Assembly (NCBI GenBank): GCA_964036045.1
Contig: OZ038381.1
Location: forward strand, 119,180,343-119,244,342
Length of the DNA stretch: 64,000 bases
DNA from: Eutreptiella sp. 'Long Island Sound 2002'
Lineage: Eukaryota; Euglenozoa; Euglenophyceae; Eutreptiales; Eutreptiaceae
Reading direction: 5' to 3'
Part shown: one piece after another, positions 8,172 to 22,000 of the stretch
How the letters are laid out: the number at the start of each line of letters is the position of its first letter
Numbering within the stretch: position 1 is the first letter of the stretch
Position numbers and translations under genes: made by a program
Notes under the pieces: generated by a model
Told to the model about the DNA's origin: nothing
Seen by the model: only the letters and a program-made list of their open reading frames with translations
Databases searched by the model: none

Positions 8172-8273
8172 GTACAACTTAGTTTTGTGGTGTGGCCCCT
8201 TGAGTTGGGGTTAGGGACTCGCAATCCACGCTTTGTTGTGGGGCCCCTTGAATTGGGGTTAGGGACTCGCAAT

Positions 8274-8291
8274 CCACGCTTTGTTGCGTGG
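8274..8291. repeat. Example of the monomer hairpin CCACGC-N6-GCGTGG
   Basis: Arms are 8,274-8,279 and 8,286-8,291 with loop TTTGTT. The same inverted repeat recurs in most monomers. Doubly changed versions that still pair are CCACAC/GTGTGG (8,466-8,483), CCAGGC/GCCTGG (21,217-21,234) and CCAAGC/GTTTGG (27,414-27,431, with one G-T). The commonest alternative, CCACGC/GTGTGG, has one unpaired or G-T position. Confidence 0.85.
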
Positions 8292-11200
8292 CCCCTTGAG
8301 TTGGGGTTAGGGACTCGCAATCCACGCTTTGTTGGGTGGCCCCTTGAGGTGGGGCTAGGGACTCGCAATCCAGGCTTTGTTGCGTGGCCCCTTGAGTTCG
8401 GGTTAGGGACTCGCAATCCACGCTTTGTTGTGTGGCCCCTTGAGTTGGGGTTAGGGACTCGCAATCCACACTTTGTTGTGTGGCACTTTGAGTTGGGGTT
8501 AGGGACTCACAATCCACGCTTTGTTGTGTGGCCCCTCGAGTCAGGGTTAGGGACTCGCAATCCACGCTTTGTTGCGTGGCCCCTTGAGGTGGGGTTAGGG
8601 ACTCGCAATCCACGCTGTGTTGCGTGGCCGCTTGCGTTGGGGTTAGGGACTCGCAATCCAGGCTTTGTTGCATGGCCCCTTGAGTTGGGTTAGGGACTCG
8701 CAATCCACGCTTTGTTGTGTGGCCCCTTGAGTTCGGGTTAGGGACTCGCAATCAACGCTTTGTTGCGTGGCCCCTTGAGTTGGGGTTAGGGACTTCCAAT
8801 CCACGCTTTGTTGGGTGGCCCCTTGAGTTGGGGTTAGAGACTTCTAATCCACGCTTTGTTGTGTGGCCCCTTGAGTTGGGGTTAGGGACTCGCAATCCAC
8901 GGTTTGTTGCGTGACCCCTTGAGTTGGGGTTAGGAACTCGCAATCCACGCTTTTTTGTGTGGCCCCTTGAGTTGGGGCTAGGGACTCGCAATCCACACTT
9001 TGTTGTGTGGCCCCTTGAGTTGGGGTTAGGGACTCGCAATCCACGCTTTGTTGTGTGGCCCCTTGAGTTCGGGTTAGGGACTCGCAATCAACGCTTTGTT
9101 GCGTGGCCCCTTGAGTTGGGGTTAGGGACTCGCAATCCACGCTTTGTTCGGTGGCCCCTTGAGTTGGGGTTAGAGACTTCTAATCCAAGCTTTGTTGTGT
9201 GGCCCCTTGAGTTGGGGTTAGGGACTCGCAATCCACGCTTTGTTGCGTGGCCCCTTGAGTTGGGGTTAGGGACTCGCAATCCATGCTTTGTTGCGTGGCC
9301 CCTTGAGTTGGGGTTAGGGACTCGCAATCCACGCTTTGTTGTGTGGCACGTTCGGTTGGGGTTAGGGACTCGCAATCCACGCTTTGTTGCGTGGCCCCTT
9401 GAGTTGGGGTTAGGGACTCGCAATCCACGCTTTGTTGCGTGGCCCCCTGACTAGGGGTTAGGGACTCGCAATCCACGCTTTGTTGCTTGGCCCCTTGAGT
9501 TGGGGTTCGGGGCTTTGTTGTGTGGCCCCTTGAGTTGGGGTTAGGGACTCGCAATCCACGCTTTGTTGCGTGGCCCCTTGAGTTGGGGTTAGAGACTTCT
9601 AATCCACGCTTTGTTGTGTGGCCCCTTGAGTTGGGGTTAGGGACTCGCAATCCACGCTTTGTTGCGTGGCCCCTTGAGTTGGGGTTAGGGACTCGCAATC
9701 CACGCTTTGTTGTGTGGCCCCCTGACTAGGGGTTAGGGACTCGCAATCCACGCTTTGTTGCTTGGCCCCTTGAGTTGGGGTTAGGGACTCACAATCCACG
9801 GCTCCTGTGTGCCACGTTGAGTTGGGGTTAGGGACTCACAATCCACGCTTTGTTGTGTGGCCCCTTGAATTGGGGTTGGGGACTCGCAATCTACGCTTTG
9901 TTGCGTGGCCCCTTGAGTTGGGGCTAGGGACTCGCAATCCACGCTTTGTTGTGTGGCCCCTTGAGTTGGGCTTAGGGACTCGCAATCCACACTTTGTTGT
10001 GGGGCTTCCTGAGTAGGGGTTAGGGATTCGCAATCCACGCTTTGTTGCGTGGCCCCTTGAGTTGGGGTTAGGGACTCGCAATCCACACGTTGTTGTGTGG
10101 CCCCTTGAGTTGGGGTTAGGGACTCGCAATCCGCGCTTTGTTGCGTGGCCCCTTGAGTTGGGGTTAGGGACTCGCAATCCACGCTTTGTTGCGTTGATCC
10201 TTGAGTTCGGTTCGGGACTCGCAATCCACGCTTTGTTGTGTGGCCCCTTGACTTGGGGTTAGGGACTCGCAATCCACGCTTTCTTGTGTTGCCCCTTGAG
10301 TTGGGGTTAGGGACTCGCAATCCACGCTTTGTTGCGTGGCATCTTGAGTTGGGGGTAGGGACTAGAAATCCACGCTTTGTTGCCTGGCCCCTTGAGTTGT
10401 TGTTAGGGAATCGCAATCCACGCTTTCTTGTGTGGCCCCTTGAGTTGGGGTTAGGGACTCGCCGTCCACGCTTTGTTGCGTGGCCCCTTGAGTTGGGGCT
10501 AGGGACTCGCAATCCACGCTTTGCTGTGTGCCACGTTGAGTTGGGGTTGGGGCCTCGCAATCCACGCTTTGTTGTGTAGCCCCTTGAATTGGGGTTCGGG
10601 TCTCGCAATCCACGCTTTGTTGTGTGGCCCCTTGAGTTGGGGTTAGGGACTCGCAATCCACGCTTTGTTGCGTGGACTCTTGAGTTGGGGTTAGGGACTC
10701 ACAATCCACGCTTTGTTGTGTGGCCCCTTGAATTGGGGTTCGGGTCTCGCAATCCACGCTTTGTTGTGTGGCCCCTTGAGTTGGGGTTAGGAACTCGCAA
10801 TCCACGCTTTGTTGCGTGGCCTCTTGAGTTGGGTTAGGGACTCGCAATCCACGCTTTGCTGTGTGCCACGTACAGTTGGGGTTAGGGACTCACAATCCAC
10901 GCTTTGTTGTGTTGCCTCTGGAGTTGGGGTTAGGGACTCGCAATCCACGCTTTGTTGCGTGGCCCCTTGAGTTGGGGTTAGGGACTCGCAATCCACGCTT
11001 TGTTGCGTGGCCTCTTGAGTTGGGTTAGGGACTCGCAATCCACGCTTTGTTCCGTGGCACCTTGAGTTGGGGTTAGGGCCTCGCAATCCACGCTTTGTTG
11101 CGTGGCCCCTTGAGTTGGGGTTCGGGACTCGCAATCCACGCTGTGTTGCGTGGCCCCTTGAGTTGGGGTTAGGGACTCGCAATCCACGCTTTGTTGTGTG

Positions 11201-14200
11201 GCCCCTTGAGTTGGGGTTAGGGACTGGCAATCCACGCTTTGTTGCGTGGCCCCCTGAGTTGGGGTTAGGGACTCGCAATCCACACTTTGTTGTGTGGCAC
11301 TTTGAGTTGGGGTTAGGGACTCGCAATCCACGCCTTGTTGTGTGGCCCCTTGAGTCAGGGTTAGGGACTCGCAATCCACGCTTTGTTGCGTGGCCCCTTG
11401 AGGTGGGGTTAGGGACTCGCAATCCAGGCTGTGTTGCGTGGCCGCTTGCGATGGGGTTAGGAACTCGCAATCCAGGCTTTGTTGCATGGCCCCTTGAGTT
11501 GGGTTAGGGACTCGCAATCCACGCTTTGTTGTGTGGCCCCTTGAGTTCAGGTTAGGGACTCGCAATCAACGCTTTGTTGCGTGGCCCCTTGAGTTGGGGT
11601 TAGGGACTCGCAATCCACGCTTTGTTGCGTGGCCCCCTGAGTCGGGGTTAGGGACTCGCAATCCACACTTTGTTGTGTGGCACTTTGAGTTGGGGTTAGG
11701 GATTCGCAATCCACGGTTTGTTGTGTGGCCCCTTGAGTCAAGGTTAGGGACTCGCAATCCACGCTTTGTTGCTTGGCCCCTTGAGGTGGGGTTAGGGACT
11801 CGCAATCCAGGCTGTGTTACGTGGCCCCTTGCGTTCGGGTTAGGGACTCGCAATCCAGGCTTTGTTGCATGGCCCCTTGAGTTTGGTTAGGGACTCGCAA
11901 TCCACGCTTTGTTGTGTGGCCCCTTGAGGTGGGGTTAGGGACTCGCAATCCACGCTGTGTTGCGTGGCCGCTTGCGTTGGGGTTAGGGACTCGCAATCCA
12001 GGCTTTGTTGCATGGCCCCTTGAGTTGGGGTTAGGGACTCGCAATCCACGCTTTGTTGTGTGGCCCCTTGAGTTCGGGTTAGGGACTAGCAATCAACGCT
12101 TTGTTGTGTGGCCCCTTGAGTTGGGATTAGGGACTCGCAATCCACGCTTTGTTGCGTGGCCCCTTGATTTGGGGTTACGGACTCGCAATCCACACTTTGT
12201 TGTGTGGCCCCTTGAGTTGGGGTTAGGGACTCGCAATCCACGGTTTGTTGTGTGGCCCCTTGAGTTGGGGTTAGGGACTCGCCATCCACGCTTTGTTGCG
12301 TGGCCCCTTGAGGTGGGGTTAGGGACTCGCAATCCAGGCTTTGTTGCATGGCCCCTTGAGTTGGGTTAGGGACTCGCAATCCACGCTTTGTTGCGTGGCC
12401 CCTTGAGTTGGGGTTAGGGACTCGCAATCTACGCTTTGTTGCGTGGCCCCTTGAGTTGGGGTTAGGGACTCGCAATCCACGCTTTTTTGTGTGGCCCCTT
12501 GAGATGGGGCTAGGGACTCGCAATCCAGGCTTTGTTGCGTGGCCCCTTGAGTTGGGGTTAGGGACTCGCAATCCACGCTTTGTTGCGTGGCCCCTTGAGT
12601 TCGGGTTAGGGGCTCGCAATCAACGCTTTGTTGCGTGGCCCCTTGAGTTGGGGTTAGGGACTCGCAATCCACGCTTTGTTGTGTGGCCCCTTGAGTTGGG
12701 GTTAGAGACTTCTAATCCACGCTTTGTTGTGTGGCCCCTTGAGTTGGGGTTAGGGACTCGCAATCAACGCTTTGTTGCGTGGCCCCTTGAGTTGGGGGTA
12801 GGGACTCAAAATCCACGCTTTGTTGCCTGGCCCCTTGAGTTGTTGTTAGGGACTCGCAATCCACGCTTTCTTGTGTGGCCCCTTGAGTTGGGGTTAGGGA
12901 CTCGCCATCCACGCTTTGTTGCGTGGCCCCTTGAGTTGGGGTTAGGGACTCGCCATCCACGCTTTGTTGCGTGGCCCCTTGAGTTGGGGTTAGGGACTCG
13001 CAATCCACGCTTTGCTGTGTGCCACGTTGAGTTGGGGTTAGGGACTCACAATCCACGCTTTGTTGTGTGGCCCCTTGAGTTGGGGTTAGGGACTCGCAAT
13101 CCACGCTTTGTTGCGTGGCCTCTTGAGTTGGGTTAGGAACTCGCAATCCACGCTTTGTTGTGTGCCACGTACAGTTGGGGTTAGGGACTCACAATCCACG
13201 CTTTGTTGTGTTGCCTCTTGAGTTGCGGTTAGGGACTCGCAATCCACGCTTTGTTGCGTGGCCTCTTGAGTTGGGTTAGGGACTCGCAATCCACGCTTTG
13301 TTCCGTGGCACCTTGAGTTGGGGTTAGGGCCTCGCAATCCACGCTTTGTTGCGTGGCCCCTTGAGTTGGGGTTCGGGACTCGCAATCCACGCTGTGTTGC
13401 GTGGCCGCTTGAGTTGGGGTTAGGGACTCGCAATCCACGCTTTGTTGTGTGGCCCCTTGAGTTGGGGTTAGGGACTCGCAATCCACGCTTTGTTGCGTGG
13501 CCCCTTGAGTTGGGGTTCGGGAGTCGCAATCCACGCTGTGTTACGTGGCCCCTTGAGTTGGGGTTAGGGACTCGCAATCCACGCTTTGTTGTGTGGCCCC
13601 TTGAGTTGGGGTTAGGGACTCGCAATCCACGCTTTGTTGCGTGGCCCCTTGAGTTGGGGTTAGGGACTTGCAATCCACGTTTTGTTGCGTGGCCCCCTGA
13701 GTTGGGGTTAGGGACTCGCAATCCACACTTTGTTGTGTGGCACTTTGCGTTGGGGTTAGGGACTCGCAATCCACGCTTTGTTGTGTGGCCCCTTGAGTCA
13801 GGATTAGGGACTCGCAATCCACGCTTTGTTGCGTGGCCCCCTGACTAGGGGTTAGGGACTCGCAATCCACGCTGTGTTGCGTGGCCGCTTGCGTTGGGGT
13901 TAGGGACTCGCAATCCAGGCTTTGTTGCATGGCCCCTTGAGTTGGGTTAGGGACTCGCAATCCACGCTTTGTTGTGTGGCCCCTTGAGTTCTGGTTAGGG
14001 ACTCGCAATCAACGCTTTGTTGCGTGGCCCCTTGAGTTGGGGTTAGGGACTCGCAATCCACGCTTTGTTGCGTGGCCCCCTGAGTTTGGGTTAGGGACTC
14101 GCAATCCACATTTTGTTGTGTGGCACTTTGAGTTGGGGTTAGGGATTCGCAATCCACGGTTTGTTGTGTGGCCCCTTGAGTCAGGGTTAGGGACTCGCAA

Positions 14201-17200
14201 TCCACGCTTTGTTGCGTGGCCCCTTGAGGTGGGGTTAGGGACTCGCAATCCAGGCTGTGTTGCATGGCCCCTTGAGTTGGGTTAAGGACTCGCAATCCAC
14301 GCTTTGTTGTGTGGCACTTTGAGTTGGGGTTAGGGACTCGCAATCCACGGTTTGTTGTGTGGCCCCTTGAGTCAGGGTTAGGTTCTCGCAATCCACGCTT
14401 TGTTGCGTGGCCCGTTGAGGTGGGGTTAGGGACTCGTAATCCAGGCTGTGTTGCGTGGCCGCTTGCGTTGGGGTTGGCGACTCGCAATCCAGGCTTTGTT
14501 GCATGGCCCCTTGAGTTGGGTTGGGGACTCGCAATCCACGCTTTGTTGCGTGGCCCCTTGAGTTGGGGTTAGGGACTCGCAATCTACGCTTTGTTGCGTG
14601 GCCCCTTGAGTTGGGGTTAGGGACTCGCAATCCACGCTTTTTTGTGTGGCCCCTTGAGGTGGGGCTAGGGACTCGCAATCCACGCTATGTTGCGTGGCCC
14701 CTTGAGTTGGGGTTAGGGACTCGCAATCCACACTTTGTTGTGTGGCCCCTTGAGTTCGGGTTAGGGACTCGCAATCCACGCTTTGTTGTGTGGCCCCTTG
14801 AGTTGGGGTTAGGGACTCGCAATCCACGCTTTGTTGCGTGGCCCCTTGAGTTGGGGTTAGGGACTCGCAATCCACGCTTTGTTGGGTGGCCCCTTGAGTT
14901 GGGGTTAGAGACTTCTCATCCACGCTTTGTTGTGTGGCCCCTTGAGTTGGGGTTAGGGACTCGCAATCCACGCTTTGTTGCGTGGCCCCTTGAGTTGGGG
15001 TTAGGGACTCGCAATCCACGCTTTGTTGTCTGGCCCCTTGAGTTGGGGTTAGGGACTCGCAATCCACGCTTTGTTGTGGGGCCCCTTGAGTTAGGGTTAG
15101 GGACTCGCCATCCAGGCTTTGTTGTGTGGCCCCTTGAGTTGGGGTTCGGGGCCTTGTTGTGTGGCCCTTTGAGTTGTGGTTAGGGACTCGCAATCCACGC
15201 TTTGTTGGGTGGCCCCTTGAGTTGGGGTTAGAGACTTCTAATCCACGCTTTGTTGTGTGGCCCCTTGAGTTGGGGTTAGGGACTCGCAATCCACGCTTTG
15301 TTGTGTGGCCCCTTGAGTTGGGGTTAGGGACTCGCAATCCACGCTTTGTTGCGTGGCCCCCTGACTAGGGGTTAGGGACTCGCAATCCACGCTTTGTTGC
15401 TTGGCCCCTTGAGTTGGGGTTAGGGACTCGCAATCCACGCTTTGCTGTGTGCCACGTTGAGTTGGGGTTAGGGACTCGCAATCCACGCTTTGTTGTGTGG
15501 CCCCTTGAACTGGGGTTGGGGACTCGCAATCCACGCTTTGTTGTGTGGCCCCTTGAGTTGGGGCTAGGGACTCGCAATCCACGCTTTGTTGTGTGGCCCC
15601 TTGAGTTGGGCTTAGGGACTCGCAATCCACGCTTTGTTGCGTGGCCCCCTGAGTAGGGGTTAGGGATTCGCAATCCACGCTTTGTTGCGTGGCCCCTTGA
15701 GTTGGGGTTAGGGACTCGCAATCCACGGTTTGTTGTGTGGCCTCTTGAGTTGGGTTCGGGACTCGCAATCCACGCTTTGTTGTGTGGCACCTTGAGTTGG
15801 GGTTAGGGACTCGCAATCCACGCTTTCTTGTGTGGCCCCTTGAGTTGCGGTTAGGGACTCGCAATCCACGCTTTGTTGTGTGGCCCCTTGAGTTGGGGGT
15901 AGGGACTCGCAATCCACGCTTTGTTGCCTGGCCCCTTGAGTTGTTGTTAGGGACTCGCAATCCACGCTTTGTTGTGTAGCCCCTTGAGTTGGGGTTAGGG
16001 ACTCGCAATCCACGCTTTGTTGCGTGGCCTCTTGAGTTGGGTTAGGGACTCGCAATCCACAGTTTGTTGTGTGGCACCTTGAGTTGGGGTTAGGGCCTCC
16101 CAATCCACGCTTTGTTGCGTGGCCCCTTGAGTTGGGGTTAGGGACTCGCAATCCACGCTTTGTTGCGTGGCCCCTTGAACTAGGGTTGGCGACTCGCAAT
16201 TCACGCTGTCTTGTGTGGCCCCTTGAGTTGGGGTTAGGGACTCGCAATCCACGCTTTGTTGTGTGGCCCCTTGAGTTGGGGCTAGGGACTCGCCATCCAC
16301 GCTTTGTTGTGTGGCACGTTGAGTTGGGGTTAGGGACTCGCAATCCAGGCTTTGTTGTGTGGCCCCTTGAGTTGGGGTCAGGGACTCGCAATCCACGCTT
16401 TGTTGCGTGGCCCCTTGAGTTGGGGCTGGCGACTCGCAATCCACGCTTTGTTGCGTGGCCCCTTGAGTTGGGCTTAGGGACTCGCAATCCACGCTTTGTT
16501 GTGTGGCCCCTGGAGTCAGGGTTAGGGACTGGCAATCCACGCTTTGTTGTATGGCACTTTGAGTTGGGGTTAGGGACTCGCAATCCACGCTTTGTTGCGT
16601 GGCCCCTTGAGTTGGGGTTAGGGACTGGCTATCCACGCTTTGTTGCGTGGCCGCTTGCGTTGGGGTTACGGACTCGCAATCCACGGTTTGTTGCATGGGC
16701 CCTTGAGTTGGGTTAGGGACTCGCAATCCACGCTTTGTTGCGTGGCCCCTTGAGTTGGGTTAGGGACTCGCAATCAACGCTTTGTTGCGTGGCCCCTTGA
16801 GTTGGGGTTAGGGACTCGCAATCCACGCTTTGTTGGGTGGCCCCTTGAGTTGGGGTTAGGGACTCGCAATCCCCGCTTTGTTGCGTGGCCCCTTGAGTTG
16901 GGGTTAGGGACTCGCAATCAACGCTTTGTTGCGTGGCCCCTTGAGTTGGGGTTAGGGACTCGCAATCCACGCTTTGTTGTGTGGCCCCTTGAGTTGGGGT
17001 TAGGGACTCGCAATCCCCGCTTTGTTGCGTGGCCCCTTGAGTTGGGGTTAGGGACTCGCAATCCACGCTTTGTTGGGTGGCCCCTTGAGTTGGGGTTGAA
17101 GACTTCTAATCCACGCTTTGTTGTGTGGCCCCTTGAGTTGGGGCTAGGGACTCGCAATCCACGCTTTGTTGCGTGGCCCCTTGAGTTGGGGTTAGGGACT

Positions 17201-18570
17201 CGCAATCCACACTTTGTTGTGTGGCCCCTTGAGTTGGGGCTAGGGACTCGCAATCCACGCTTTGTTGCGTGGCCCCTTGAGTTGGGGTTAGGGACTCGCA
17301 ATCCACGCTTTGTTGCGTGGCCCCTTGAGTTCGGGTTAGGGACTCGCAATCAACGCTTTGTTGCGTGCCACCTTGAGTTGGGGTTAGGGACTCGCAATCC
17401 ACGCTTTGTTGGGTGGCCCCTTGAGTTGGGGTTGAAGACTTCTAATCCACGCTTTGTTGTGTGGCCCCTTGAGTTGGGGCTAGGGACTCGCAATCCACGC
17501 TTTGTTGTGTGGCCCCTTGAGTTGGGGTTGAAGACTTCTAATCCACGCTTTGTTGTGTGGCCCCTTGAGTTGGGGCTAGGGACTCGCAATCCACGCTTTG
17601 TTGCGTGGCCCCTTGAGTTGGGGTTAGGGACTCGCAATCCACACTTTGTTGCGTGGCCCCTTGAGTTGGGGTTAGGGACTCGCAATCCACGCTTTGTTGC
17701 GTGGCCCCTTGAGTTCGGGTTAGGGACTCGCAATCAACGCTTTGTTGCGTGCCACCTTGAGTTGGGGTTAGGGACTCGCAATCCACGCTTTGTTGGGTGG
17801 CCCCTTGAGTTGGGGTTGAAGACTTCTAATCCACGCTTTGTTGTGTGGCCCCTTGAGTTGGGGCTAGGGACTCGCAATCCACGCTTTGTTGTGTGGCCCC
17901 TTGAGTTGGGGTTAGGGAATCGCAATCCACGCTTTGTTGTGTGGCCCCTTGAGTTGGGGTTAGGGACTCGCAATCCACGCTTTGTTGCGTGGACCCTTGA
18001 GTTAGGGTTGGGGACTCGCAATCCAGGCTTTGTTGTGTGGCCCCTTGAGTTGGGGTTAGGGACTCGCAATCCACGCTTTGTTGTGTGGCCCCTTGAGTTG
18101 GGGTTCGGGGCTTTGTTGCGTGGCCCCTTGAGTTGGGGTTAGGGACTCGCAATCCACGCTTTGTTGGGTGGCTGCTTGAGTTGGGGTTAGAGACTTCTAA
18201 TCCACGCTTTGTTGTGTGGCCCCTTGAGTTGGGGTTAGGGACTCGCAATCCACGCTTTGTTGTGTGGCCCCTTGAGTTGGGGTTAGGGACTCGCAATCCA
18301 CGCTTTGTTGTGTGGCCCCTTGAGTTGGGGTTAGGGACTCGCAATCCACGCTTTGTTGTGTGGCCCCTTGAGTTGGGGTTAGGGACTCGCAATCCACGCT
18401 TTGTTGCTTGGCCCCTTGAGTTGGGGTTAGGGACTCGCAATCCACGCTTTGCTGTGTGCCACGTTGAGTTGGGGTTAGGGACTCGCAATCCACGCTTTGT
18501 TGCGTGGCCCCTTGAGTTGGGGCTAGGGACTCGCAATCCACGCTTTGTTGTGTGGCCCCTTGAGTTGGGT

Positions 18571-19005
18571 TCCGGACTCGCAATCCACGCTATGTTGTGT
18601 GGCACCTTGAGTTGGGGTTAGGGACTCGCAATCCTCGCTCTCTTGTGTGGCCCCTTGAGTTGGGATTAGGGACTCGCAATCCACGCTTTGTTGCGTGGCC
18701 CCTTGAGTTGGGGTTAGGGACTCGCAATCCACGCTTTGTTGTGTGGCCCCTTGAGTTGGGTTCCGGACTCGCAATCCACGCTATGTTGTGTGGCACCTTG
18801 AGTTGGGGTTAGGGACTCGCAATCCTCGCTCTCTTGTGTGGCCCCTTGAGTTGGGATTAGGGACTCGCAATCCACGCTTTGTTGCGTGGCCCCTTGAGTT
18901 GGGGTTAGGGACTCGCAATCCACGCTTTGTTGTGTGGCCCCTTGAGTTGGGTTCCGGACTCGCAATCCACGCTATGTTGTGTGGCACCTTGAGTTGGGGT
19001 TAGGG
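18571..19005 (+). repeat. Higher-order repeat, 191-bp period, two full copies and a partial third
   Basis: The marker TTCCGGACTCGC recurs at exactly 191-base spacing (TCCGG at 18,571, 18,762 and 18,953). Each copy is four monomers, one of them short by a base. The unit also carries the rare words CGCTATGTTG and CCTCGCTCTCTTG. The third copy loses the match after about 19,005. A related pair, 239 bases apart, sits at 21,059 and 21,298. Confidence 0.9.
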
Positions 19006-22000
19006 AGTCGCAATCCACGCTTTGTTGCGTGGCCCCTTGAGTTGGGGTTAGGGATTCGCAATCCACGCTTTGTTGCGTGGCCCCTTGAGTTGGGGTTAGG
19101 GACTCGCAATCCAGACTTTGTTGTGTGGCCCCTTGAGTTGGGGTTAGGGACTCGCAATCCACGCTATGTTGCGTGGCCCTTTGAGTTGGGGTTAGGGACT
19201 CGCAATCCACGCTTTGTTGCGTGGCCCCTTGAGTTGGGGTTAGGGACTCGCAATCCACGGTTTGTTGTGTGGCCCCTTCAGTTGGGTTCCGGACTCGCAA
19301 TCCACGCTCTCTTGTGTGGCCCCTTGAGTTGGGATTAGGGACTCGCAATCCACGCTTTGTTGCGTGGCCCCTTGAGGTGGGGGTAGGGACTCGAAATCCA
19401 CGCTTTGTTGCGTGGCCCCTTGAGTTGGGCTTAGGGACTCGCAATCCACGCTTTGTTGTGTGGCCCCTGGAGTTAGGGTTAGGGACTGGCAATCCACGCT
19501 TTGTTGTATGGCACTTTGAGTTGGGGTTAGGGACTCGCAATCCACGCTTTGTTGCGTGGCCCCTTGAGTTGGGGTTAGGGACTGGCAATCCGCTTTGTTG
19601 CGTGGCCGCTTGCGTTGGGGTTAGGGACTCGCAATCCACGGTTTGTTGCATGGCCCCTTGAGTTGGGTTAGGGACTCGCAATCCACGCTTTGTTGCGTGG
19701 CGCCTTGAGTTGGGTTAGGGACTCGCAATCAACGCTTTGTTGCGTGGCCCCTTGAGTTGGGGTTAGGGACTCGCAATCCACGCTTTGTTGGGTGGCCCCT
19801 TGAGTTGGGGTTAGGGACTCGCAATCCCCGCTTTGTTGCGTGGCCCCTTGAGTTGGGGTTAGGGACTCGCAATCAACGCTTTGTTGCGTGGCCCCTTGAG
19901 TTGGGGTTAGGGACTCGCAATCCACGCTTTGTTGTGTGGCCCCTTGAGTTGGGGTTAGGGACTCGCAATCCCCGCTTTGTTGCGTGGCCCCTTGAGTTGG
20001 GGTTAGGGACTCGCAATCCACGCTTTGTTGTGTGGCCCCTTGAGTTGGGGTTAGGGACTCGCAATCAACGCTTTGTTGCGTGCCCCCTTGAGTTGGGGTT
20101 AGGGACTCGCAATCCACGGTTTGTTGGGTGGCCCCTTGAGTTGGGGTTGAAGACTTCTGATCCACGCTTTGTTGTGTGGCCCCTTGAGTTGGGGCTAGGG
20201 ACTCGCAATCCACGCTTTGTTGCGTGGCCCCTTGAGTTGGGGTTAGGGACTCGCAATCCACGCTTTTTTGTGTGGCCCCTTGAGTTGGGGCTAGGGACTC
20301 GCAATCCACGCTTTGTTGCGTGGCCCCTTGAGTTGGGGTTAGGGACTCGCAATCCACGCTTTGTTGCGTGGCCCCTTGAGTTCGGGTTAGGGACTCGCAA
20401 TCAACGCTTTGTTGCGTGCCCCCTTGAGTTGGGGTTAGGGACTCGCAATCCACGCTTTGTTGGGTGGCCCCTTGAGTTGGGGTTGAAGACTTCTAATCCA
20501 CGCTTTGTTGTGTGGCCCCTTGAGTTGGGGCTAGGGACTCGCAATCCACGCTTTGTTGCGTGGCCCCCTGACTAGGGGTTAGGGACTCGCAATCCACGCT
20601 TTGTTGCTTGGCCCCTTGAGTTGGGGTTAGGGACTCGCAATCCACGCTTTGCTGTGTGCCACGTTGAGTTGGGGTTAGGGACTCGCAATCCACGCTTTGT
20701 TGCGTGGCCCCTTGAGTTGGGGCTAGGGACTCGCAATCCACGCTTTGTTGTGTGGCCCCTTGAGTTGGGCTTAGGGACTCGCAATCCACGCTTTGTTGCG
20801 TGGCCCCCTGAGTAGGGGTTAGGGATTCGCAATCCACGCTTTGTTGCGTGGCCCCTTGAGTTGGGGTTAGGGACTCGCAATCCACACTTTGTTGTGTGGC
20901 CCCTTGAGTTGGGGTTAGGGACTCGCAATCCACGCTTTGTTGCGTGGCCCCTTGAGTTGGGGTTAGGGACTCGCAATCCACGCTTTGTTGCGTGGCCCCT
21001 TGAGTTGGGGTTAGGGACTCGCAATCCACGGTTTGTTGTGTGGCCCCTTGAGTTGGGTTCCGGACTCGCAATCCACGCTATGTTGTGTGGCACCTTGAGT
21101 TGGGGTTAGGGACTCGCAATCCTCGCTCTCTTGTGTGGCCCCTTGAGTTGGGATTAGGGACTCGCAATCCACGCTTTGTTGCGTGGCCCCTTGAGGTGGG
21201 GGTAGGGACTCGAAATCCAGGCTTTGTTGCCTGGCCCCTTGAGTTGGGGTTAGGGACTCGCAATCCACGGTTTGTTGTGTGGCCCCTTGAGTTGGGTTCC
21301 GGACTCGCAATCCACGCTATGTTGTGTGGCACCTTGAGTTGGGGTTAGGGACTCCCAATCCACGCTTTGTTGTGTGGCCCCTTGAGTTGGGGTTAGGGAC
21401 TCGCAATCCACGCTTTGCTGTGTGCCACGTTGAGTTGGGGTTAGGGACTCACAATCCACGCTTTGTTGTGTGGCCCCTTGAGTTCGGGTTAGGGACTCGC
21501 AATCAATGCTTTGTTGCGTGGCCTCTTGAGTTGGGTTAGGGACTCGCAATCCACGCTTTGCTGTTTGCCACGTACAGTTGGGGTTAGGGACTCACAATCC
21601 ACGCTTTGTTGTGTTGCCTCTTGAGTTGGGGTTAGGGACTCGCAATCCACGCTTTGTTGCGTGGCCCCTTGAGTGGGGGTTAGGGACTCGCAATCCACGC
21701 TTTGTTGCGTGGCCTCTTGAGTTGGGTTAGGGACTCGCAATCCACACTTTGTTGTGTGGCCCCTTGAGTTGGGGTTAGGGACTCGCAATCCACGCTTTGT
21801 TGCGTGGCCCCTTGAGTTGGGGTTGGCGACTCGCAATCCACGCTTTGTTGTGTGGCCCCTGGAGTCGGGGTTAGGGACTGGCAATCCACGCTTTGTTGTG
21901 TGGCACTTTGAGTTGGGGTTAGGGCCTCGCAATCCACGCTTTTTTGTGTGGCCCCTTGAGTTGGGGTTAGGGACTCGCAATCCACGCTTTGTTGCGTGGC

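Larger units (their letters stand above)
7732..8175 (+). other. Junction region between last exon and satellite
   Basis: Non-coding. It holds four to five AT-rich hairpins (7,895-8,049), a GGCCA-CTTGT-TGGCC inverted repeat near 8,055-8,070, TGAACC-CC-GGTTCA at 8,131-8,144 and the 9-bp hairpin at 8,143-8,171. The density of inverted repeats is far higher than elsewhere in the left arm. Confidence 0.7.
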
